Part shown: positions 47,841 to 53,833 of the stretch, piece by piece
Numbering within the stretch: the first letter of the stretch is position 1
How the letters are laid out: each line of letters begins with the position of its first letter
Assembly (NCBI GenBank): GCA_036272325.1
Contig: DATAYY010000058.1
Coordinates: 1-53,833 of the forward strand
Reading direction: 5' to 3'
DNA: 53,833 nt
Source: Schlegelella_A sp036272325
GTDB lineage: Bacteria; Pseudomonadota; Gammaproteobacteria; Burkholderiales; Burkholderiaceae_C
Program-made: the position numbers and the translations under genes
Notes under the pieces: model-generated
What the model was told of the DNA's origin: nothing
Database searches by the model: none
Seen by the model: only the letters and a program-made list of their open reading frames with translations

Positions 47841-48224
47841 ATGCGAACGACCCGACTTCATGCCTTGTTCCCGGTCGCAATGTTGCTCGCGCTGCCGGGC
47901 CTCGCCAACGCGGCGAACTGCTATTCGGTCTACGACGCCCAGAACCGCCTTGCCTTGCAGTCGACGGTTTCGCCGGTCGATCTCTCGACGCGGATCTCGG
48001 ACGGGATGCGGGAGCGCTTCCCCGGCGGCTTTTTGATCATCGTTCCCGACGACGTCGATTGCCGAGAATTCCGCACCGGTCCCTTCACCTCGCCGCGCTT
48101 CGAATCGGGCAAGGTCGAGGAATCGCGGGAACAGATGCTCACGGCGCCCTTGCTGCGCGGCGCGCCGGCCGCCGGCTCGGCTGAGCAGGGCGGCGGCAAC
48201 AACCTGAACGTCCGCAAGCGCTGA
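47841..48224 (+). CDS. small secreted hypothetical protein (127 aa)
   Basis: The signal peptide MRTTRLHALFPVAMLLALPG has a probable cleavage after LANAA. The mature part, NCYSVYDAQNRLALQSTVSP, then DLSTRISDGMRERFPGGFLI, contains two Cys (NCYS and DDVDCREF) that could form a disulfide. The C-terminus is Gly/Ala-rich and basic. I recognise no domain. It follows mnmA by 51 bases on the same strand. Confidence 0.72.
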   Translation: MRTTRLHALFPVAMLLALPGLANAANCYSVYDAQNRLALQSTVSPVDLSTRISDGMRERFPGGFLIIVPDDVDCREFRTGPFTSPRFESGKVEESREQMLTAPLLRGAPAAGSAEQGGGNNLNVRKR

Positions 48225-48375
48225 GCGGCGGCCGCGCCCGGCGCGGTTGGCGAGGGTTTCTCGCTCAGGACGTCGAGCCGGTGTCGCCGGCCGCGCCGGT
48301 GATCCAGGCGACCACTCGTCAGCGAAGGTGGAACGCGGCCATACTGGCTGTCGACGCCACTGCCTTCGAACGACG

Positions 48376-49011
48376 ATGTATCTGCCGGCCCACTTCAGCG
48401 AAGCGCGTCCAGCGGTGCTGCGCGCCTTCGTCCGCGACCATCCGCTCGGCCTGCTGGTGACGCAGACACGCAGCGGCGACATCGATGCCAACAGCGTCCC
48501 GTTCATTCTCGACGCCGAGGGCGACGCGCCGGGCGTCCTGCGCGCCCACGTCGCGCGCGCCAACCCGGTCTGGACGACCGCGCGCGACGACGTCGACGCG
48601 CTCGTCGTCTTCCAAGGCCCGCATGGCTATGTCTCGCCGGCGTGGTACCCGAGCAAGGCGGAGCACGGCAAGGTCGTGCCGACCTGGAACTACCTGATGG
48701 TGCAGGCGCGCGGGCGCCTGCGCGCGATCGACGACCGCGCCTGGCTGCGCGAGTTCGTCACCCGGCTCACCGATCGCCACGAGAGCGGACGCACGGCGCC
48801 GTGGGCCGTCGGCGACGCGCCCGGTGACTTCATCGACACCATGCTCGGCGCGATCGTCGGCATCGAGCTGACGCTGAGCTCGCTGGTCGGCAAGTGGAAG
48901 GTGTCGCAGAACCGCGGCGATGCCGATCGCAAGGGCGTTGTCGAGGGGCTCGTCCGCGAGCGGGGCGATACTGCCCTCGCTGCCGAAGTGCGAACGCCGG
49001 GCGGCGGCTGA
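48376..49011 (+). CDS. PaiB-like FMN-binding protein
   Basis: A 211-residue PaiB-family protein with a flavin-reductase-like split barrel. Hallmarks: MYLPAHFSEARPAVLRAFVR, HPLGLLVTQTRSGDIDANSV, PFILDAEG, RAHVARANPVW, VVFQGPHGYVSPAWYPSKAE, HGKVVPTWNYLMVQARGRLR and MLGAIVGIELTLSSLVGKWK, then SQNRGDADRKGVVEGL. In Bacillus, PaiB was called a negative regulator; binding of FMN or other flavin/heme ligands is more certain than DNA binding, as no DNA-binding domain is visible. A 151-base gap precedes it, with no clear promoter. Confidence 0.9.
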   Translation: MYLPAHFSEARPAVLRAFVRDHPLGLLVTQTRSGDIDANSVPFILDAEGDAPGVLRAHVARANPVWTTARDDVDALVVFQGPHGYVSPAWYPSKAEHGKVVPTWNYLMVQARGRLRAIDDRAWLREFVTRLTDRHESGRTAPWAVGDAPGDFIDTMLGAIVGIELTLSSLVGKWKVSQNRGDADRKGVVEGLVRERGDTALAAEVRTPGGG

Positions 49012-49052
49012 ACCAGAGTCGGCGGGTGCGGCGCTTGCCCCGCGCGCGATCG

Positions 49053-49844
49053 ATGACGGCCGTTTCGCGATCCATCCCCGGCCGCCGCAACGTCGACGGC
49101 GTCGTTTGGCGGCTCGTTGCCTTCGCGCTCGTCGCTGCCGGGTCGAGCGCGGCCGTGGCAGCGCCCTTCGAGGACACGATCGCCCAACGCGTGCTCGCCT
49201 GCACCGGCTGTCACGGCAAGCAAGGGCGCGCCGGCCCTGACGGCTACTACCCGAGGATCGCCGGCAAGCCCGAGGGCTACCTTTTCAACCAGCTGCGAAA
49301 CTTTCGCGAAGAGCGCCGCCACTACGAGCTGATGAACGGCCTGCTGGCGCTGCTCGACGACGACTACCTGCGCCAGATCGCCGCATACTTCGCCGGCCTC
49401 GAGCTGCCGTACCCACCGCCGCTCGCCGCCGGCGAGCCGGCATTGCGCGAGCGCGGCGAGGCGCTGGTCAGAAACGGTGACCCTGCTCGCTCGCTGCCCG
49501 CCTGCAACGATTGTCACGGCGCCGCGATGACCGGGCGCGGGCCGTTCATTCCCGGGCTGCTCGGCTTGCCGCGCGACTACATCAACGCGCAGCTCGGCGC
49601 CTGGCGCAGCGGCCAGCGGCGGGCGATGGCGCCCGACTGCATGGCCGAAGTCGCGCGCAGCCTTGTGCCGGAAGAGATCGGCGCGGTCTCGGCGTGGCTC
49701 GCCGCCCAGCCGGTGCCGCCGAACGCCGCCGCGACGAGCGAGCGGGGCGTGCGCTTGCCGCTGGCGTGTGGCGGCGTCACCGCAGTCGTGGCCGAGGCGA
49801 TCGCCGGCGCCGAACGCGGCGGCGCAAGCGCGGCCGGGCGATGA
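49053..49844 (+). CDS. diheme cytochrome c, c4-like
   Basis: A 263-residue exported cytochrome with two heme sites: ACTGCHGKQG at the N-terminal domain and ACNDCHGAAM at the second. The signal peptide is within residues 1 to about 35 (VVWRLVAFALVAAGSSAAVA). YYPRIAGKPEGYLFNQLRNF, RRHYELMNGLLALLDDDYLR and GPFIPGLLGLPRDYINAQLG are the distal Met-containing and spacer regions of the cytochrome c4/c553 type. The C-terminal 30 residues are Ala/Gly-rich. Its stop overlaps the next cytochrome gene (ATGA), so the two should be expressed together as an electron-transfer pair. Confidence 0.88.
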   Translation: MTAVSRSIPGRRNVDGVVWRLVAFALVAAGSSAAVAAPFEDTIAQRVLACTGCHGKQGRAGPDGYYPRIAGKPEGYLFNQLRNFREERRHYELMNGLLALLDDDYLRQIAAYFAGLELPYPPPLAAGEPALRERGEALVRNGDPARSLPACNDCHGAAMTGRGPFIPGLLGLPRDYINAQLGAWRSGQRRAMAPDCMAEVARSLVPEEIGAVSAWLAAQPVPPNAAATSERGVRLPLACGGVTAVVAEAIAGAERGGASAAGR

Positions 49845-51118
49845 CGACCGGCAGGACGCGCTTCGCGCTGGCAGCGATCGCGGCGATCGGGGTGCTTGCA
49901 GTGGCGATCGTCGCGTGGTTGAACGGCGATGACGAGATGACCGCTTCGCCACCTGCCACCGATCCCGCCGGCCTCGTCGCTCGCGGCGAATATCTGGTTC
50001 GCGCCGGCAGTTGTCTCGGCTGCCACACCGAGCCCGGCGGCGCACCTTTCGCAGGCGGCCGCGCGATCGAGACGCCCTTCGGCGTCGTCCACGCGCCCAA
50101 CCTGACACCGGATGCAACCGGGCTCGCCGCCTGGAGCAGCGACGATTTCTGGCGCGCGCTGCACAACGGCCGATCGCGCGGCCGCCGTCTCCTCGCGCCG
50201 GCGTTCCCGTATCCGAACTACACCCGGCTCGCCCGCGCCGACAGCGACGCGATGTTCGCGTACCTCAGGAGCATCGCACCGGTCGCCAAGCCGAACAAGG
50301 CGCACGCGCTGCGCTTCCCCTTCGACCAGCAGGCAGCGCTCGCCCTCTGGCGCGCGCTCTTTTTTCGCCCCGCGCGGTTCGAGATCGATACCTCGCAATC
50401 GCCACAGTGGAACCGCGGCGCCTACCTCGTCGAGACGCTCGGTCACTGCAACGCCTGCCACTCGCAGCGCAACGTCTTCGGCGCCACGGCCGGCCCGCTC
50501 GATCTCGCCGGCGGCCTGATCCCGATCCAGAACTGGTATGCCCCGTCGCTCTCCGACGACCGCGAGGCCGGTGTCGCCGATTGGCCAGCGAGCGAGATCG
50601 TCGCACTCCTGAAGAGCGGCATCTCGGTGCGTGGTTCGGTCCAGGGGCCGATGGCCGAGGTCGTCGCGCGCTCGACACAGTATCTGCGCGATGACGACCT
50701 GACGGCGATGGCGGTCTATCTGCAGACGCTGCCGGGCAAGGGCGAACGGGCTGCCGCGACCCCGGAGCGCGACCCCGCGGTCGCGAGCGCGCGCGGCGCC
50801 ACGCTCTACAACGATCACTGCGCCACGTGCCATGGCGAGCAGGGCGAGGGAGTCGCGGGCGCCTATCCGACGTTGGTGAACAACCGCGCCGTCGCGCTCT
50901 CGCCGCCGGCCAACCTCGTGCACATCGTCCTTCGCGGCGGCTTTCTGCCGACCACTCCGGGCAACCCGCGCCCATTCGGGATGCCGCCGTTCGCGACCGT
51001 CCTCTCGGACCAGGACGTCGCCGACGTGCTGTCGTACCTGCGGGCCTCGTGGGGCCACCGCGCGGCCGCGGTGTCGACGCTCGAGGTGAGCCGCTACCGC
51101 GGCGCCGCGCTGCGCTGA
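49841..51118 (+). CDS. triheme cytochrome c (dehydrogenase cytochrome-subunit type)
   Basis: A 425-residue membrane-anchored periplasmic cytochrome with three CXXCH sites: CLGCH, CNACH and CATCH. An N-terminal anchor is visible (RFALAAIAAIGVLAVAIVAW). The architecture matches the cytochrome subunit of alcohol, gluconate and aldehyde dehydrogenases: RGEYLVRAGSCLGCHTEPGG, GVVHAPNLTPDATGL, AFPYPNYTRLARADSDAMFA, RGAYLVETLGHCNACHSQRN and GATLYNDHCATCHGEQGEGV. No dehydrogenase catalytic subunit lies in the window, so the electron donor is unknown; the upstream c4-like cytochrome may accept its electrons. Confidence 0.9.
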   Translation: MTTGRTRFALAAIAAIGVLAVAIVAWLNGDDEMTASPPATDPAGLVARGEYLVRAGSCLGCHTEPGGAPFAGGRAIETPFGVVHAPNLTPDATGLAAWSSDDFWRALHNGRSRGRRLLAPAFPYPNYTRLARADSDAMFAYLRSIAPVAKPNKAHALRFPFDQQAALALWRALFFRPARFEIDTSQSPQWNRGAYLVETLGHCNACHSQRNVFGATAGPLDLAGGLIPIQNWYAPSLSDDREAGVADWPASEIVALLKSGISVRGSVQGPMAEVVARSTQYLRDDDLTAMAVYLQTLPGKGERAAATPERDPAVASARGATLYNDHCATCHGEQGEGVAGAYPTLVNNRAVALSPPANLVHIVLRGGFLPTTPGNPRPFGMPPFATVLSDQDVADVLSYLRASWGHRAAAVSTLEVSRYRGAALR

Positions 51119-51136
51119 ATGGGACGCCCGTTCGCG

Positions 51137-51616
51137 TCAGAACGGGATGTCGTCGTCCATGTCGCTGAAGCCGGACGGCTTTGCCGGCGGCCGGGTCGCG
51201 GCTGCCGCTGCCGGGCGCGCCGCCGGCGCCGGCCGCTCGTAGCCGCCGCCGTCGTCGGCTGCAGCACCGCCGCCCATGCCTTCGCGGCTGCCGAGCATCT
51301 GCATGTCGGTGGCGATGATCTCGGTCGTGTACTTTTCGACGCCGTCCTTGTCCTGCCACTTGCGCGTCTTCAGGCGCCCCTCGACGTAGACCGAGCGCCC
51401 CTTCTTGAGGTACTCGCCGGCGATCTCGGCGAGCTTGTCGTAGAAGACGACGCGGTGCCACTCGGTTTCCTCGGACTTGTCGCCCGATTCCTTGTTCTTC
51501 CAACTGCGCGTCGTCGCAACGCTGACGTTGCAGACGGCGCTGCCGTTGGGCGTGTAGCGCACCTCGGGGTCGCGGCCGAGGTTGCCGACGATGATGACCT
51601 TGTTGACCGATGCCAT
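51137..51616 (-). CDS. ssb: single-stranded DNA-binding protein
   Basis: A 159-residue OB-fold Ssb. It starts MASVNKVIIVGNLGRDPEVR; WHRVVFYDKLAEIAGEYLKK and SVYVEGRLKTRKWQDKDGVE are the conserved core. The Gly/Ala/Pro-rich linker leads to the acidic tail MDDDIPF, which binds partner proteins including RecQ, encoded divergently next door. AAGGAG lies six bases before ATG 51616. Confidence 0.97.
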   Translation of the reverse strand: MASVNKVIIVGNLGRDPEVRYTPNGSAVCNVSVATTRSWKNKESGDKSEETEWHRVVFYDKLAEIAGEYLKKGRSVYVEGRLKTRKWQDKDGVEKYTTEIIATDMQMLGSREGMGGGAAADDGGGYERPAPAARPAAAAATRPPAKPSGFSDMDDDIPF

Positions 51617-51622
51617 GGTCGC

Positions 51623-51649
51623 TCCTTGCTTGGGTTGACAGGATTATCG
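51623..51649 (-). promoter_or_regulatory. ssb leader: ribosome binding site and candidate -10 element
   Basis: On the minus strand AAGGAG (51628-51623) is a strong ribosome binding site six bases before the ssb ATG. GATAAT (51649-51644) matches the -10 consensus in five of six bases. I found no matching -35 and no clear LexA box, so the promoter part is weak. Confidence 0.4.
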
Positions 51650-51750
51650 GCGCATGGCGCAACGCCGTGACCTCTCCTGGCGCCCCTCCTTGGTCGCCCC
51701 TCCGACTGCAGAAAGCCGGGCCCGACTCGCTCGCGTACAGTGCTCCGGAG

Positions 51751-53652
51751 ATGAGCATCGAGAGCCTCTTTGCACCGACGCGCGCGGGCAGCGTCGCCCG
51801 AGACGTCCTCGCCGAGGTGTTCGGCTACGGTCAGTTCCGCGGCCCGCAGGAAGAGATCATCGATCACGTCGCCGGCGGCGGCGATGCGCTCGTCCTGATG
51901 CCGACCGGCGGCGGCAAGAGCCTCTGCTACCAGGTGCCGGCGATCGTGCGCCATCGCGCCGGCAAGGGCGTCGCGATCGTCGTCAGCCCGCTGATCGCGC
52001 TGATGCAGGATCAGGTCGGAGCGCTCGAGGAAGCGGGCGTGCACGCCGCCTTCCTCAACTCGACCCTCGACGGCGATGCCGCGGCGCGAACCGAGCGCGA
52101 GATGATGAGCGGCCGGCTCGTCCTCGTCTATGCCGCGCCCGAGCGGATCGCGACGCCGCGCATGCTTGCCCAGCTCGATTCGCTGCACGCGCGCGGGCTG
52201 CTGTCGATGTTCGCGATCGACGAGGCGCACTGCGTCAGCCAGTGGGGCCATGACTTCCGGGAAGACTACCTGCGCCTGTCGGTGCTGCACGAGCGCTATC
52301 CGGGCGTTCCGCGCATCGCGCTGACGGCGACCGCCGATGCGCTGACCCGCGCCGACATCGTTCAGCGTCTCGAACTCGGCGGCGCGCGCGTCTTCATCAG
52401 CAGCTTCGACCGGCCGAATATCCGCTACGCGGTGGTCGCGAAGGAGAACGCGCGGGCCCAGCTGCTCGCCTTCCTGCGCGACGAGCACCCAGGCGAAGCC
52501 GGCATCGTCTACTGCCAATCGCGAAAGAAAGTCGACGAGACCGCGGCCTGGCTGAACGAGCAAGGCGTCGTCGCGCTGCCGTACCACGCCGGCCTCGACG
52601 CCGCCGTTCGCCAGCGTCACCAGCAGCGCTTCGTGCGCGAGGATGGCATCGTCATGGTCGCGACGATCGCGTTCGGCATGGGCATCGACAAGCCGGACGT
52701 GCGCTTCGTCGCCCACCTCGACCTGCCGAAAAACATCGAGGGCTACTACCAGGAAACTGGGCGCGCCGGCCGTGACGGCGTTGCCGCCGATGCCTGGATG
52801 GCGTACGGACTCGCCGACGTCGTCAACCAGCGGCGCATGATCGACGACAGCCCCGCCGATGACGAGTTCAAGCGCACCCAGCGCGGCAAGCTAGACGCCC
52901 TGCTCGCCCTGGCCGAGGCGCACGACTGCCGCCGCGTCCGCCTGCTCGCCTACTTCGGCGAGGCGAGCGCGCCATGCGGTGCGCACCAGAACGCCTGCGA
53001 CAACTGCCGCCAGGCGCCGGCGACATGGGACGCGACCGAGGCGGCGCGGATGGCGCTCTCCTGCATCTACCGCTTCCAGCAGTCCGGCGGCCCGAGCTTC
53101 GGGGTCGTGCACCTGATCGACGTCCTGCGCGGCAAGTCGACCGACAAGGTCGCCCAGTTCGGCCATGAGCGGCTCAGCACGTTCGGCATCGGCACTGCCG
53201 TGAGCGAAGTCCGCTGGCGCGCCGTGCTGCGCCAGCTGATCGCGCTCGGCCACCTGCGCGCCGAGAGCGAATACCAGACGCTCGCCCTGACCGGGAGCTC
53301 GCGAGCTGTGCTGCGAGGCGAGGTCTCCCTGCTGCTGCGCGAGGAGACGGCGAGTGCGCGCGGCAAGTCCGCGCGCACGCGCGGCGGCCGCGGCGATGCC
53401 GCCGGCAAGCCGCCGCCACGCCCGCTCGATCCGGCGGGCCTGGCGCGCTTCGCGGCGCTGAAGGCCTGGCGCGCCGACGTCGCGCGCGCGCACAACCTGC
53501 CGGCCTACGTCGTCTTCCACGACGCGACGCTCGCCGAGATGGCCGACCTGCGGCCCGAGTCGCTCGCCGCGCTGGCCGAGGTCAGCGGCGTCGGCGTCCG
53601 CAAGCTAGAGGCCTACGGCGAGCAGATTCTGGGCGTGCTGCGCGAGACTTGA
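51751..53652 (+). CDS. recQ: ATP-dependent DNA helicase RecQ
   Basis: A 633-residue 3'-5' helicase. Motif I is MPTGGGKSLCYQVPAIV, motif II (DEAH box) AIDEAHCVSQWGHDFREDYL, motif III LTATADA, motif V VATIAFGMGIDKPDVRFVAH and motif VI YYQETGRAGRDG. The RQC zinc cysteines are in FGEASAPCGAHQNACDNCRQ. The HRDC domain (AFAALKAWR-like RFAALKAWRADVARAHNLPA, then YVVFHD) ends the protein after a basic Gly/Arg-rich linker. It acts in the RecF recombination pathway. It is divergent from ssb. ATG 51751 gives MSIESLFAPT. Confidence 0.96.
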   Translation: MSIESLFAPTRAGSVARDVLAEVFGYGQFRGPQEEIIDHVAGGGDALVLMPTGGGKSLCYQVPAIVRHRAGKGVAIVVSPLIALMQDQVGALEEAGVHAAFLNSTLDGDAAARTEREMMSGRLVLVYAAPERIATPRMLAQLDSLHARGLLSMFAIDEAHCVSQWGHDFREDYLRLSVLHERYPGVPRIALTATADALTRADIVQRLELGGARVFISSFDRPNIRYAVVAKENARAQLLAFLRDEHPGEAGIVYCQSRKKVDETAAWLNEQGVVALPYHAGLDAAVRQRHQQRFVREDGIVMVATIAFGMGIDKPDVRFVAHLDLPKNIEGYYQETGRAGRDGVAADAWMAYGLADVVNQRRMIDDSPADDEFKRTQRGKLDALLALAEAHDCRRVRLLAYFGEASAPCGAHQNACDNCRQAPATWDATEAARMALSCIYRFQQSGGPSFGVVHLIDVLRGKSTDKVAQFGHERLSTFGIGTAVSEVRWRAVLRQLIALGHLRAESEYQTLALTGSSRAVLRGEVSLLLREETASARGKSARTRGGRGDAAGKPPPRPLDPAGLARFAALKAWRADVARAHNLPAYVVFHDATLAEMADLRPESLAALAEVSGVGVRKLEAYGEQILGVLRET

Positions 53653-53727
53653 TGCACGCCGCGGGGGATTCACCCCGCTCGCCCCGGTGCGCCGTATCAG
53701 GGCGGTGAGGCAGACTTCCGGCGCAGC

Positions 53728-53833
53728 ATGGCCATCCCCGAACCGAGCGACGACGCGCTGATGAAGGCCTACGCGGCCGGCGATGCGGCCGCCTTCGAGG
53801 AGCTCTATCGGCGCCACCAGGCGGCGCTTTACC
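53728..53833 (+). CDS. sigma-70 family (ECF-like) RNA polymerase sigma factor, N-terminal part (cut by window edge)
   Basis: Only 35 residues are present: MAIPEPSDDALMKAYAAGDA followed by AAFEELYRRHQAALY. The pattern D-x-A-L-M-x-A-Y-x-x-G-D-x-x-A-F-x-x-L-Y-x-R-H is the start of region 2 of ECF sigma factors. It begins 75 bases after the recQ stop. Group and partner anti-sigma factor cannot be told from this fragment. Confidence 0.82.
   Translation, partial: MAIPEPSDDALMKAYAAGDAAAFEELYRRHQAALY

Noticed and set aside
48376..49011. Calling the PaiB-like gene a transcriptional repressor
   Set aside because: The family name suggests it, but only a flavin-binding split barrel is visible and no DNA-binding domain.
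1..53833. Mobile elements, integrases, toxin-antitoxin or phage-defence genes
   Set aside because: None of the supported proteins belongs to such families and no terminal repeats or composition breaks were noticed.

Overview
The window is very G+C-rich, densely packed DNA (no gap between genes exceeds about 190 bases) from what looks like a betaproteobacterium, probably of the Burkholderiales. The grounds are gene content and protein style: a split pntA transhydrogenase, a nudJ/mnmA pair, a MuxABC-type double RND pump, a TIGR03118-type PEP-CTERM protein, DctPQM TRAP transport, and several short proteins of the kind common in that class. I see no rRNA, tRNA, CRISPR array, insertion sequence or phage gene, and codon use looks uniform, so this reads as resident chromosome. 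Both edges cut genes: rsmE on the left and an ECF-like sigma factor on the right.

Layout. 1-3243 (minus): rsmE, two small conserved unknowns and a long-chain acyl-CoA ligase. 3354-12751 (minus): a four-gene RND efflux operon (adaptor, two RND pumps, outer-membrane factor) with ATGA overlaps. 12941-17540: a sugar-acid catabolic group (SDR dehydrogenase, FAH-type hydrolase, UxaA-type dehydratase) with a PEP-CTERM protein on the opposite strand. 17583-20545: exonuclease III, a YihY membrane protein and small unknowns. 20567-27775 (minus): a two-domain dCTP deaminase, an MFS transporter, a response regulator and a 1406-residue CheB-CheR-PAS-histidine kinase. 27940-29652: a small membrane protein and an AmpG-like MFS protein. 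29827-38231: a five-gene CoA pathway operon (hydratase, acyl-CoA dehydrogenase, CoA transferase, MmgE/PrpD protein, CitE-like lyase) convergent with a DctPQM TRAP transporter. 38347-41996: an alpha/beta hydrolase and the pntAa-pntAb-pntB operon. 42097-47789: nudJ and mnmA separated by a glycolipid-modification group (ArnT-like, GT2, ChbG/YdjC, GtrA). 47841-53833: a small secreted protein, a PaiB-like flavoprotein, two cytochromes c, ssb, recQ and the partial sigma factor.

The most interesting unit is 29827-38231. Its gene set matches, from memory, the itaconate degradation locus of Pseudomonas aeruginosa (ich, acyl-CoA dehydrogenase, MmgE/PrpD, ict, ccl and a TRAP transporter). The proposed flow is TRAP uptake of a C5-dicarboxylate, CoA activation, hydration to citramalyl-CoA, and cleavage to pyruvate and acetyl-CoA. 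The dehydrogenase and the MmgE/PrpD protein are the unexplained members. Other points worth following are a perfect 24-base palindrome beside the TRAP promoter region, an alanine-rich insertion in one RND pump, a CTG start for exonuclease III, and a possibly leaderless SDR gene.
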